A DNA stretch of 36,051 nt from Treponemataceae bacterium (lineage in GTDB: Bacteria > Spirochaetota > Spirochaetia > Treponematales > Treponemataceae). A program made the position numbers and the translations under genes. Every line of letters starts with the position of its first letter. Position 1 is the stretch's first letter. Below are positions 1-7,962 of the stretch, piece by piece. Where the stretch lies: positions 1 to 36,051 of the forward strand of contig JAKSTS010000006.1 in NCBI GenBank assembly GCA_024402455.1, written 5' to 3'. The notes under the pieces are model-generated. The model was given only the letters and a program-made list of their open reading frames with translations. It searched no databases and was not told the DNA's origin.

Positions 1-1527
1 TCACGAGCTTCTTCAGTATTGGCTGTAGCAGCTTTTTTATTAGTCCTTTCATCTAGTGCCTGTGCAAATGCACAGCAAGAATCTTCTGAAAAAGAAACAT
101 CGAACAATAATTCATCTGCTCAGCTTTCTCAGTCTGAGAAAGCGTTGAAAACACGGCAGTATACAGAAATGATGCGCAGTGTTTTTTCTTTTGTTGAGCA
201 GAATTATGTTGATGAAGTTGACCCGACTGTTTTATACGAAGGTGCCATGAAAGGCATTATGGATGCTTTAGGTGATCCTTACACCGTTTATCTTGATTCT
301 TCACAGATGCGCAGCATGACAGATACGACAGTCGGCAATTTCGGCGGTGTCGGTCTTTCAATTTCAAAAGCCGCCACTTCAACTCCAGAAAAGCCTGCTT
401 ATGTTGAAGTTGTTTCGCCGATTGAAAACACACCAGGCTGGAAAGCAGGAATTCAGGCAGGAGACTTGATTCTTGCAATTGACGGAACAAACACGGCAGA
501 CATTACAATGGACGAAGTTCTTGCCCTTTTGCGTGGCGAAGTTGGAAAATCTGTAAAAGTTCATATGAAACGTGGCAAAAACATGGAATATGATGCAACG
601 CTTGTCCGTGCAATTATTGAAGTGCCAACCGTAAAATATGAAATGATAGGCAATGATATCGGCTATCTTCGCATAATCGAATTTACACCGCAGACTCCGG
701 AACGTGTTCAGGAAGCTTTGGATTCTTTTGCTGCTGCAGGATATAAGTCGCTGCTTATTGATCTGCGCAACAATCCGGGCGGTCTTATTACAAGTGTTGT
801 TTCTGTTGCTGACAAATTTATTGATTCTGGTGTAATCGTTTCAACAAAGAGCCGCCTGCAGTCTGAGAACATGTCATTTTCTGCAAAGAAAATAACGACG
901 ACAGCTCCAAGAGGCATGCCGATTGTTGTGCTTATAAACCGCGGTTCTGCAAGTGCTTCTGAAATTCTTTCTGGTGCACTTAAAGACAACCACCTTGCTT
1001 ATCTTGTAGGCGAAAATACTTATGGCAAAGGTTCTGTTCAGCAGGTTATTCCTTTGAATTTGAACAATGACGGCATAAAACTTACAACAGCAAGATATTA
1101 TACACCAAGCGATTCTAACATTGACAAAGTCGGAATTCCTCCGGACAGAGAAGTTCTTTTCCCAAATTTAACTGAAGCCGAAGAAAAAGCATATTTAAAG
1201 CTTTATGAATCAGACGAAATAAAGAAATATGTTGAAAATCATCCGAACATGAGTTCCGCTGATATTGCTTCGTATGCAAAAACTTTGAAAAAAAATTATA
1301 ATCTTGAAGAGCGTGTCATCCGAAAGCTTATAAGCAACGAAGTTTACCGTACAAAAGTTCAGCCTCTTTATGATTTGGATTATGATATTCAGCTTGTTGC
1401 TGCAATTGATATTCTTCGAAAAGAATCTTTTGTAACATTGATGCGTCAGACAAAAACAATCAGTGAACTTCAGGCTGAAGCCAAGAAAAAGGCAGATGCA
1501 GAAGCAAAAGCTGACAAGAAAAACTGA
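1..1527 (+). CDS. ctpA: S41 carboxy-terminal processing protease, 5' partial
   Basis: Periplasmic serine protease of the CtpA/Tsp family, which trims or degrades exported proteins. The frame is open to the window edge, so the true start lies just to the left. What remains begins with the hydrophobic core of a signal peptide (LAVAAFLLVLSSSACANA), with either an ANA-Q signal peptidase I site or a loose spirochaetal lipobox around the Cys. Numbering from the TTG at 19, a PDZ domain spans about 107-187. The S41 core follows, with the catalytic Ser in GSASASEI (codon at 952) and the Lys 25 residues later in YGKGSVQ (codon at 1027), the spacing seen in Tsp. The tail is Lys/Ala-rich. Its stop overlaps the rsmE start (TGATG), so the two are co-transcribed. 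The family call is secure; the substrate is unknown. Confidence 0.93.
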   Translation, partial: SRASSVLAVAAFLLVLSSSACANAQQESSEKETSNNNSSAQLSQSEKALKTRQYTEMMRSVFSFVEQNYVDEVDPTVLYEGAMKGIMDALGDPYTVYLDSSQMRSMTDTTVGNFGGVGLSISKAATSTPEKPAYVEVVSPIENTPGWKAGIQAGDLILAIDGTNTADITMDEVLALLRGEVGKSVKVHMKRGKNMEYDATLVRAIIEVPTVKYEMIGNDIGYLRIIEFTPQTPERVQEALDSFAAAGYKSLLIDLRNNPGGLITSVVSVADKFIDSGVIVSTKSRLQSENMSFSAKKITTTAPRGMPIVVLINRGSASASEILSGALKDNHLAYLVGENTYGKGSVQQVIPLNLNNDGIKLTTARYYTPSDSNIDKVGIPPDREVLFPNLTEAEEKAYLKLYESDEIKKYVENHPNMSSADIASYAKTLKKNYNLEERVIRKLISNEVYRTKVQPLYDLDYDIQLVAAIDILRKESFVTLMRQTKTISELQAEAKKKADAEAKADKKN

Positions 1528-2408
1528 TGCGCCAGTTTCTGCTCGATTGTGAACTTGAGCCGCTGCATAAAATTTCTGTAACAGGCAAAAATTTTAAGTA
1601 TCTGGCGCAAGTTCTCAGGCTGAATGAGGGAGACTCTTTTGAAGGACGGCTTCCGTCTGGAAATTTGTGCACGCTTTTAGTAGAAGAACGTTCTAAAAGT
1701 GCTCTTGTTTTAAAAAGAATAGAAACAAATGCAGAAAATAAAGCTGTTTCAAGCGGCAGTACTGTTCAAGGCGGCATGACTGCTTCGTTGATTGAGCAGG
1801 GACAGAATATGTGTCTTCTGCCGGACGGTTCGTGCTGCGGCTATGGTTCTGCAATCTGGCTTTTGCAGTGTATGCCAAAAGCTTCAAAAATTGATGATAT
1901 TGTCCGCCAATGTACAGAAATTGGTGTAGAAAAAATTTTTCTGGTTGCCAGCGACAGATCTGCCGTTGAAGCAAAAAGCGGAAGCAGCCTTAAAGTTGAG
2001 CGCTGGAACAGAATAATAAAAGAAGCAAGACAGCAGTCAGCTTCGCCTGTTGATACAACGTTGTATCAGCCGGCTGAAATGGAATCCGTTCTTGAGTCTT
2101 TGAGAAAATGTCTTAAAGAAAGACAGAAAAATTTAGAAAATGGTGCAGCACTTCTTGTAATGACAGAAGCGCCATGTAACCGCAAAAGTCTGCATGAGCT
2201 TGTTTCTAAAAAACCGGCAGTTGTTGTCGTTGCGGTTGGTTCCGAAGGCGGCATAAGCCCAAAAGAACTTGAAATGCTGAAAACTGAAGGTTTTGAATCT
2301 CTTCATTTTTCTACTAATGTTTTGCGTTCTGAAACTGCAGCAGTTTATGGAATTTCTGCAGTGCAATCTATAATGACGGAGTTTGATTTATGGCAGTGCA
2401 AAGAATAA
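1527..2408 (+). CDS. rsmE: 16S rRNA (uracil-1498-N3)-methyltransferase RsmE
   Basis: SPOUT-class methyltransferase that methylates U1498 of 16S rRNA with S-adenosylmethionine. The N-terminal PUA-like part (LLDCELEPLHKISV, then YLAQVLRLNEGD) is followed by the SPOUT domain. The trefoil-knot cofactor loop is visible near the C-terminus as VVAVGSEGGISPKE and NVLRSETAAVYG. In most RsmE proteins these read GPEGG and LRTETA, so the Ser in GSEGG is a mild variant. At 293 residues it is about 45 longer than typical. The extra length sits around residues 70-110, a Gly/Ser/Cys-rich stretch between the two domains. The start overlaps the protease stop by one base, and its end overlaps the next gene by 19 bp. 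Confidence 0.92.
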   Translation: MRQFLLDCELEPLHKISVTGKNFKYLAQVLRLNEGDSFEGRLPSGNLCTLLVEERSKSALVLKRIETNAENKAVSSGSTVQGGMTASLIEQGQNMCLLPDGSCCGYGSAIWLLQCMPKASKIDDIVRQCTEIGVEKIFLVASDRSAVEAKSGSSLKVERWNRIIKEARQQSASPVDTTLYQPAEMESVLESLRKCLKERQKNLENGAALLVMTEAPCNRKSLHELVSKKPAVVVVAVGSEGGISPKELEMLKTEGFESLHFSTNVLRSETAAVYGISAVQSIMTEFDLWQCKE

Positions 2409-3142
2409 GTGTTTTAAATGTTCCTGTTGATATTATTCAGCCAGAAGAAATTGAAACAGAACTTCTTGCTCTTTTAGACAAGCCTGGTGCAAAACAGATT
2501 ATTTTCTTGAGCATCTGGGATTTGCTGTATGCACGTTTAAACACTGAATATCTGGTTTGCCTTGAAAAAGCTGACCTTGTATTGCCGATTTCAAAATCAA
2601 TTCTTTCCGGGGCCCGGTTTCTAAAGCAGAAAATTCCTGTAAGATATAACCCGTTTTCTGCAATTATCTCTATTCTTGCCGTGCTGAACAAGCATTACAA
2701 AAGCCTTTATTTGTTTGGAACACACAAACCAAGCCTGATGCAGGCAGAAAGCAACGTAAGGGCAACATTTACAGGAATTCAAATTGTAGGGCGGTGTGTA
2801 GGCTATTACAACAAGATGGATGAAAAAAACATTATTGCTGCAATATTCAAGGCATCTCCGGCTGTTGTTCTTTTGGGCAGCGGCATAAAAAATCCTGAAC
2901 GTTGGGTTTACCGCAGACGCAACTGTTTTAATTCCAGTGTTTTTATTGCAGATAACGATGTCCTTGATATTTTTTCGAAGCGCAAAAAGTATGTAAATCC
3001 AAAAACCTTCGAAAAAGGTCTTGAAATTTGGCCGGAAATAGTCAGAAATCCGCTGAAGATTTTCTTGATTTTTCCTTTTATGTGGTATCGCTTTCTGCTT
3101 GTCATTTACAGGTTGTTCAAAAAGAATAAATCTTTTGAATAA
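2390..3142 (+). CDS. WecG/TagA/CpsF-family glycosyltransferase with altered active site
   Basis: Related to the GT26 enzymes that transfer N-acetylmannosamine or a similar sugar onto lipid-linked GlcNAc at the inner membrane face. The family layout is clear: N-terminal VPVDII, then ADLVLP at 61-66, a Rossmann-like core (YLFGTHKPSL, VVLLGSGIKNPERW), and the C-terminal amphipathic segment that binds membrane (GLEIWPEIVRNPLKIFLIF onward). In the family the P of ADLVLP is followed by Asp-Gly, and that Asp is proposed as the catalytic base. Here it reads PISKS, so residue 67 is Ile. Activity may be lost or changed. The ATG at 2390 has GGAG about 8 bases upstream, inside rsmE, so the genes are translationally linked. 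The 250-residue length is normal. Confidence 0.8.
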   Translation: MAVQRISVLNVPVDIIQPEEIETELLALLDKPGAKQIIFLSIWDLLYARLNTEYLVCLEKADLVLPISKSILSGARFLKQKIPVRYNPFSAIISILAVLNKHYKSLYLFGTHKPSLMQAESNVRATFTGIQIVGRCVGYYNKMDEKNIIAAIFKASPAVVLLGSGIKNPERWVYRRRNCFNSSVFIADNDVLDIFSKRKKYVNPKTFEKGLEIWPEIVRNPLKIFLIFPFMWYRFLLVIYRLFKKNKSFE

Positions 3143-3232
3143 AACTTTTCTTGCAGTAAAAGTTTCTGAGCTGGCTTGTCTTTGTTGCAGGAGTTATCAG
3201 ATTCTTAAAATTTCTATAAATAGTTCCTTTGT

Positions 3233-3245
3233 AGGGGAATTCCCT
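3233..3245. promoter_or_regulatory. Palindrome in the spacer before the AAA+ regulator gene
   Basis: The 280-bp spacer 3143-3422 holds no convincing gene. It contains a perfect 10-bp palindrome GGGAATTCCC (3235-3244), about 178 bp before the next start codon, and an 8-bp inverted repeat TCTGCAAA/TTTGCAGA (3312-3335). A weak AT-rich hairpin (3142-3165) directly follows the glycosyltransferase stop. The GC-rich palindrome stands out in AT-rich DNA and could be an operator. No protein can be assigned to it. Confidence 0.25.
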
Positions 3246-3422
3246 GGTATTCATTTACAGACGGTCAATTTATCATTTATACAAATGTAAAACATCTGAA
3301 AAAGTGATATGTCTGCAAAATATAAAATTTGCAGAATAGAACGTTCCAGTGAAATCGGATGCGTTATTCTTTATGGGAGTCAAATATTCAGGTTTAACGA
3401 AACTGAATAATCTGTTTCTGTT

Positions 3423-4586
3423 ATGAAGACGTCTGTCGTTTTGTTGCACAGCAGTTCACCGCATGTGCTTCAGATTTTTTACAGGGATCTGCAAATTAAA
3501 GGAATAAGCCGGTGTTTTTGTTCAGATTGTTTTTCAATTGATAATCTTTCAAATTATGACTGCTGTATTTTCGATTTATCAAACGAACCTTCAAAGGTTG
3601 TTTCGTTTGTTGAGAAATTAAAGTCCAGCAATTTTAAAACCTTTGCACTTCTTCTTGTTGCTCCAGAAATGTTTTCTTTTGCAAAGGAATCACTTGTCCA
3701 TAAAAAATCAGTAACAATTTTAAAATTTCCTGCACCTGTTTCATTTTTGAAAAAATATATCAGCAGCATTTTCGGTAAAAGCAGCGAACCAGACAGCAGT
3801 GTTTTAGCAGTTGAAAACGACAGAGCATGTGAAATTGAAAATTCTGGCGGAAAGTTTGATTCAATAATTGGAACTTCAAAAGCAATCAGTGAACTTAAAC
3901 AGAAACTTATTGGAATAAGCCATGCAGATGAAACGGTTCTGCTTGAAGGAGAGTCTGGAACAGGCAAAACGTTTATTGCCCGCTTAATGCACGAAAATTC
4001 TTTAAGGGCAGCCCATCCGTTTATTGCTGTAAATGCAGCTGCAATTCCAGAGACACTTGCAGAAAGCGAACTTATGGGTTCTGTGCATGGCGGTTACACA
4101 GACGCAGGAAACAGAGCCGGTTATTTTGAACAGGCAGACAAAGGTACTCTTTTTCTTGATGAAATAAGTGAACTTTCATTATTTGTTCAGTCAAAATTAT
4201 TAAAACTGTGTGAAGATTCAACTCTTTATAGAATAGGGTCTAATAAACAAGTAAATTATAATGTGAGGCTTTTGTGTGCTACTAATGCTGACCTTAAAAC
4301 TCTTGTAAACGAAAAACGTTTCCGGCAGGATTTATATTACCGGATTTCAGTTTTGAAACTTGAAATTCCACCGTTGAGGGAACGTATCGAAGACATACCG
4401 CTGCTTGCAGAGCATTTTCTTAGAGAAAAAGCTGGAACTCGTGAAAGATATTTTTCGCCTGATGCCGTTGATTTACTTCTTTCTCATAAATGGCCTGGAA
4501 ACATTCGTGAATTAAAGAACTGTATTTATCGTGCTATGTCTTTGTGCAGCAAAGATATGATTACATCAGATTTTATAACTTTCTAA
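3423..4586 (+). CDS. Sigma-54-activator-like AAA+ protein with degenerate GAFTGA loop and no HTH domain
   Basis: Resembles bacterial enhancer-binding proteins, which hydrolyse ATP to remodel RNA polymerase-sigma-54. Residues 1-120 look like a divergent receiver domain. The AAA+ domain follows: Walker A GESGTGKT at 176-183, Walker B GTLFLDEI near 240, and the sensor/Arg-finger part FRQDLYYRISVLKLEIPPL with RERIEDIPLLAEHFL. The helical lid contains WPGNIRELKN. The loop that touches sigma-54, normally GAFTGA, reads GGYTDA at 223-228. The protein ends shortly after the lid, with no Fis-type helix-turn-helix, so it cannot bind an enhancer through the usual domain. It may act from solution, need a partner, or no longer work on sigma-54. 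No strong ribosome binding site precedes the ATG. The sigma-54 promoter at 16722 shows that sigma-54 is probably present in this genome. Confidence 0.85.
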   Translation: MKTSVVLLHSSSPHVLQIFYRDLQIKGISRCFCSDCFSIDNLSNYDCCIFDLSNEPSKVVSFVEKLKSSNFKTFALLLVAPEMFSFAKESLVHKKSVTILKFPAPVSFLKKYISSIFGKSSEPDSSVLAVENDRACEIENSGGKFDSIIGTSKAISELKQKLIGISHADETVLLEGESGTGKTFIARLMHENSLRAAHPFIAVNAAAIPETLAESELMGSVHGGYTDAGNRAGYFEQADKGTLFLDEISELSLFVQSKLLKLCEDSTLYRIGSNKQVNYNVRLLCATNADLKTLVNEKRFRQDLYYRISVLKLEIPPLRERIEDIPLLAEHFLREKAGTRERYFSPDAVDLLLSHKWPGNIRELKNCIYRAMSLCSKDMITSDFITF

Positions 4587-4600
4587 AATGTTCTGGTTTA

Positions 4601-4623
4601 TGCAGAAAATCACTTTTTCTGCA
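4601..4623 (+). terminator. Hairpin after the AAA+ regulator gene
   Basis: A 9-bp perfect inverted repeat (TGCAGAAAA, 5-base loop, TTTTCTGCA) lies 15 bp past the stop codon of the AAA+ gene, in the 64-bp gap between convergent genes. The T-tract after the stem is interrupted, so it is a modest terminator candidate. Confidence 0.45.
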
Positions 4624-4650
4624 TGTATTGTGTTTTGCATAAAAATTTTT

Positions 4651-5397
4651 TCAGTTTTTGCTGTCTTCTGAGCTGTTTTTTACAAAAAGGCCTGCCGCTT
4701 TTGTAAATGTTTTTTCAATGTACCGTGCTTCGCTTTCAGAAAGAGAAGCTCTTGAAAGTATTGAACGCCAGAAAAGTTCCATGTCTGGTCTGCCTGTAAC
4801 AGAAAAAAAGCCCATTTTTTGCAGGTTGTCTGCAATTGATGTTATTGTTTTTGTAAGGCGTTCCTGTGTTACAGGTGTATAGCCGGCAGAAATTGTTTTT
4901 TCTGCGCGGAAAACTGTGTAGCATAAAATCTGTACGGCATGCGAAAGATTAAGCGAACCGTCTTTTCCATTTGAAGGAATTATTATGCCGGAATTGCGTT
5001 CTGCAAGTTCTTCATCTGGAAGCGCTGTGCGTTCGTTGCCAAAAACAATTGCAGTTTTTCCCTGCGGCATGTTTATATAACGTTCTGCAAATTCTTCTGG
5101 AAGCAAAAGCCAGTCCTTGCGGTTTTTGCCTCTGCGTCTTGTTGTTCCACAGACCCAGACACAGTCTGAAGCTGCCTGTGTAATAGATTCAAAAAATTCA
5201 GCATTTTGCCAGATGTCAAAAGCATGTACAGCCAGTACTGCAACTTTTTCTTCGTCATAGTCTTCTTTTCTGCCGACAATGCGCAGTTTGTGTATGTCCA
5301 TATTTTTCATGGCGCGGCAGACAGAACCTACGTTCCGGCTTTCTCCTGGTCTTGAGAGAATAATTATCGATTCTTTTTCGTTGTCTGTTTGATTCAT
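4651..5397 (-). CDS. trmJ: TrmJ-like SPOUT RNA methyltransferase
   Basis: TrmH/TrmJ-family enzyme, probably making 2'-O-methyl at tRNA position 32 (other RNA targets are possible). The SPOUT fold signatures are present: IIILSRPGESRNVGSVCRAM at the N-terminus (motif 1, with the N and R that bind substrate), TAIVFGNERTALPDEEL (motif 2) and SLNLSHAVQILCY (motif 3). A helical C-terminal extension (about residues 165-248) matches TrmJ rather than the shorter TrmL. The frame extends three residues upstream to a TTG, but the ATG at 5397 is the better start. No strong Shine-Dalgarno is seen. It is transcribed alone, away from the STAS gene. Confidence 0.88.
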   Translation of the reverse strand: MNQTDNEKESIIILSRPGESRNVGSVCRAMKNMDIHKLRIVGRKEDYDEEKVAVLAVHAFDIWQNAEFFESITQAASDCVWVCGTTRRRGKNRKDWLLLPEEFAERYINMPQGKTAIVFGNERTALPDEELAERNSGIIIPSNGKDGSLNLSHAVQILCYTVFRAEKTISAGYTPVTQERLTKTITSIADNLQKMGFFSVTGRPDMELFWRSILSRASLSESEARYIEKTFTKAAGLFVKNSSEDSKN

Positions 5398-5669
5398 TTG
5401 CAAAAAATAATAGCAGACTTGAAATTAAAAGTGAACATATTTTTCGGATTATGAAAATTCATTTTTTTGCAGTAAAGCGGACAGATACAATTTTTTTGTG
5501 AAAATTGTGTTTTTTTATCAAATTATGCATGTTGAAATTGAAATTTGTTTGCAGCTGCATCTGCGGATAACTTACATTGTGGTTGCGGCGGTGTACAGTC
5601 AGGACAGCCAATTTTTTTAGAAAAAAAACAAATAATACAAAAAAAAATGCATGAAAATATTTTAAAGGT
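5398..5669. other. Divergent spacer between trmJ and the STAS gene
   Basis: No gene is visible in this AT-rich stretch (5398-5783 in all). It holds an 8-bp inverted repeat ACAATTTT/AAAATTGT at 5487-5508 followed by seven T's after one G. That is a terminator-like shape on the + strand with no + strand gene before it, which could mean a short untranslated transcript or simply be chance in AT-rich DNA. A DnaA-box-like nonamer TGCGGATAA occurs at 5562-5570. Confidence 0.4.
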
Positions 5670-5699
5670 TTGACAACTCGAGGATAATCGGTGTATATT
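5670..5699 (+). promoter_or_regulatory. Sigma-70-type promoter for the STAS gene
   Basis: A perfect -35 element TTGACA (5670-5675) is followed after 18 bp by TATATT (5694-5699). Transcription would begin near 5706, leaving an untranslated leader of about 78 bases before the ATG at 5784. The leader carries a GGTGAG ribosome binding site about 5 bases before the start. Confidence 0.65.
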
Positions 5700-5783
5700 T
5701 TTTGTAATGTTTAAGAGAGTTTATTTTGCTCTCTTATTTGTTAATTAAATTATTTTGCAAAATATTTTCATGGCGGTGAGTAT

Positions 5784-6335
5784 ATGGCTAACAATGATGA
5801 CATCGTTCCTGGTTTTAACGAGGAAAAAGACGACAGCTTGCGTATTACGCTTGAGCGACCAGAAGAAAACTCTTCTTGTATCATCTTGTATTTGAATGGC
5901 TACATTGATACGTACAATTCTGCTTTCTTTTTGAAGCGGGGTGCAAAAGTCGTAGAAGCAGGCTATGTCAATTTGATTTTGAACTGTGCTGCATTAAACT
6001 ATGTTTCTTCAACTGGAATTGGTTCTTTTACCGCTTTCTTAAAGATGGTTAAACCAAAAGGCGGAGATGTTGTTCTTCTTGATATTCAGCCAAAAGTTTA
6101 TGAAGTTTTCCAGCTTTTGGGATTTTCTCAGTTCTTTAATATTAAAGACAACATTACAGATGCAATTGGATATTTCCGTCAGGAAACAGCAGATGAGTCA
6201 GATTTGTTCCCGAAAATTTTCGGCTGCCCTGTCTGTTCAAAGAAATTAAAGGCAACAAAGCCTGGTCGTTTCAGATGTTCTGAATGTAAATCTATTATTG
6301 CCATAGATTCTCGTGGAGATGTTTCTTTAGGATAA
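5784..6335 (+). CDS. STAS-domain (anti-sigma antagonist-like) protein with C-terminal zinc ribbon
   Basis: Residues 15-130 form a STAS domain of the SpoIIAA/RsbV type, which in other bacteria binds an anti-sigma kinase and is switched by Ser/Thr phosphorylation. The expected phosphorylation loop reads YVSSTGIGSF (about 73-82), so Ser/Thr acceptors are present although the usual preceding Asp is Ser. Residues 148-168 add a treble-clef or zinc-ribbon-like module, CPVC then CSEC, separated by 13 residues. That module is not part of ordinary RsbV proteins. The gene has its own promoter and terminator and no anti-sigma kinase or sigma factor beside it, so any partner is encoded elsewhere. The STAS call is strong; the role is inferred. 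Confidence 0.88.
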   Translation: MANNDDIVPGFNEEKDDSLRITLERPEENSSCIILYLNGYIDTYNSAFFLKRGAKVVEAGYVNLILNCAALNYVSSTGIGSFTAFLKMVKPKGGDVVLLDIQPKVYEVFQLLGFSQFFNIKDNITDAIGYFRQETADESDLFPKIFGCPVCSKKLKATKPGRFRCSECKSIIAIDSRGDVSLG

Positions 6336-6352
6336 TCTTCTGTGAGTTACAG

Positions 6353-6387
6353 AAAAAGCCTGGTTGTAAAAACCGGGCTTTTTTTAT
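6353..6387 (+). terminator. Rho-independent terminator of the STAS gene
   Basis: A 13-bp stem (6353-6365 with 6371-6383) has a GTAAA loop and one G-T pair, and is followed by a run of T's. It lies 17 bp after the stop codon. Confidence 0.85.
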
Positions 6388-6984
6388 TTGTGCAAGTCTG
6401 AAAAATCTGCTTTTCTGCATTGTTTGAAGATTTTGTGTCTGTCATTTTGTTTCATAAAAGCTGCCGAAATCTTTTATGTTCTTGGCGCACCATGTATTAA
6501 ACTTTTTTGTCATCTACAGAGTTTTGCGTCCAGAAAGGCGTTTCTGGCTAAACAAATAAGCTTGAAAAATTATTAGTTTCTGTTAAACAAAAATTAATAA
6601 AACTGCTGTTTTGCCTGTGTGTTGATAAGTTGTGGAAAACTTTGGTTTTTTTTGGGTAAAACTCAATATTCCTGTGGAAAACAAAAAGAAAACCGCTGCA
6701 ATGTTTTTCCTTAATTGAAACTTTATGGGTAAAATGTTGTATTATAATAAGTTATAAATTCTTATTTGATAGAGAAAAATACTTGTCAATAGGGAAATTT
6801 GTAAAATCTTTAAAAAATTGACGATTTTACAAAGAATAAGCTGTGGAAAAAGTGTTTAATAATTTGAAGTTACGCCTTGATGAAAATTATATACTTAGTT
6901 TTTTATATAATGACATGTAAAGAATTATATGTTATTGCTTTGTTTTGGTTGTTTTTGTTTATAGTTCGTGATATTCTATAAGAC
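6388..6984. other. 600-bp AT-rich spacer with DnaA-box-like repeats
   Basis: No convincing gene. A 62-codon frame at 6388-6576 lacks a start context and protein-like composition. Three identical nonamers TGTGGAAAA (reverse complement TTTTCCACA, one base from the DnaA box TTATCCACA) lie in the same orientation at 6631-6639, 6673-6681 and 6842-6850. An 11-bp perfect inverted repeat TTTGTAAAATC/GATTTTACAAA occurs at 6798-6808 and 6823-6833. The DNA from 6700 to 6960 is extremely AT-rich, as expected of an easily melted region. This could be a DnaA-binding regulatory or titration site, or part of an origin. No dnaA or dnaN gene is nearby, which argues against a standard origin. Confidence 0.4.
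6864..6893 (+). promoter_or_regulatory. Candidate promoter for the LptF/G-like operon
   Basis: TTGAAG (6864-6869), an 18-bp spacer and TATATA (6888-6893) lie about 90 bp upstream of the GTG start. It sits 14 bp downstream of the third DnaA-box-like nonamer. In such AT-rich DNA this is only suggestive. Confidence 0.35.
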
Positions 6985-7962
6985 GTGAAAAAGGTTGTTT
7001 CTCTCATTTTAGAGTTTTTTCTTTCATTTCTGATTTCTCTTTTACTGCTGGCATTTGTATATATGCTGCATGAAAGCTGTAGCCTTTTGTGTGCCGGTCA
7101 AACGACAAAGATTTTTATTTTTCAGCCGTTTCTAAAAGGTCTGATTGAAATTGCACCATTTGCAGGCATTCTTGCTTTGCTTTCGAGTTTTCAGGTTCTT
7201 GTGCGTCGCCGCTGGCGTACGGTTAGTTCTGCATGCTGCATGCTTGGGCTTTTTGCTGTAGTTTTTGCAGTTGTCATACCTGTTTCGTTTAATTTAAAAA
7301 TGGATTTTTACGAACTTTCGCAGGAAAAGAATCTTGCAATTAAAGAGCTCCGTAAAGATGTTGTTCAGACTCCTGGTTACTTTAGAACGACAAAAGACGG
7401 TGTTTATTATTTTACTGCCATAGACCATAATTATACTGCTTCTGGTGTTTACAGTCCTTCGACTGCTGCCGAAAAAAAAGTTTTTGAAACATTTAAACAT
7501 AAGAACTTTCAGTTTGATGAAGAAGAAATATCAGCTGATTTGCTTATCAAAAATGAACTGGCTTTGCCATTTTATCTTGACTGGCCGATAAAAGCGCTGG
7601 CTTCGCTTTCTGATTGCTTTTACAAAGCTTATAATCAAGGCTGGCTTCCTTATTTGTGTCTGGCTTCGATTGTCCTTGCATTTTTTGCTTTGTGGGGTGT
7701 TTCGTTTATTTCTTCGTGGCCGCTTCTCAGTGTTTTTATGATGATTCTGGCTTTTGTGATTGTTCTTGTTTCAAATTATTTTGCACTTTGTACCGAAGTT
7801 TTTGCTCCTGCAAAGATGTTCATCAGTGAATTGTTTTCTGCTGAATCTGCGGGGCTTGTTATGCCGTTAATGCTTAATGTTCTTTTATTGCTGCTTGGTT
7901 CTATAGGTGGTCTTATTGCACATCTTTTAAGACGAAAGCGCAACTTGGGAGCGGATTTATGA
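6985..7962 (+). CDS. Six-helix membrane protein, LptF/LptG-like
   Basis: A 325-residue inner-membrane protein. Three predicted helices (about 5-30, 45-65, 80-102) are followed by a soluble segment of about 110 residues (105-205) and three more helices (about 213-240, 243-268, 285-310), ending in a basic tail (LLRRKRNLG). This 3 + soluble + 3 plan, the basic loop between helices 2 and 3 (LVRRRWRT), and an overlapping second gene of similar plan suggest a divergent LptF/LptG permease pair. Such pairs extract lipids together with LptB. No sequence motif proves it, and many treponemes lack classical LPS. The start is GTG with a weak ribosome binding site. Its stop overlaps the next start by 4 bp (ATGA). 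Confidence 0.55.
   Translation: MKKVVSLILEFFLSFLISLLLLAFVYMLHESCSLLCAGQTTKIFIFQPFLKGLIEIAPFAGILALLSSFQVLVRRRWRTVSSACCMLGLFAVVFAVVIPVSFNLKMDFYELSQEKNLAIKELRKDVVQTPGYFRTTKDGVYYFTAIDHNYTASGVYSPSTAAEKKVFETFKHKNFQFDEEEISADLLIKNELALPFYLDWPIKALASLSDCFYKAYNQGWLPYLCLASIVLAFFALWGVSFISSWPLLSVFMMILAFVIVLVSNYFALCTEVFAPAKMFISELFSAESAGLVMPLMLNVLLLLLGSIGGLIAHLLRRKRNLGADL

Noticed and set aside
3099..3290. 63-codon + strand frame after the WecG-like gene
   Set aside because: It overlaps the end of that gene, has no ribosome binding site and a composition like translated spacer, and it contains the palindrome at 3235.
6388..6576. 62-codon + strand frame after the STAS terminator
   Set aside because: No start context and Cys/Phe/Leu-rich random composition; treated as spacer.
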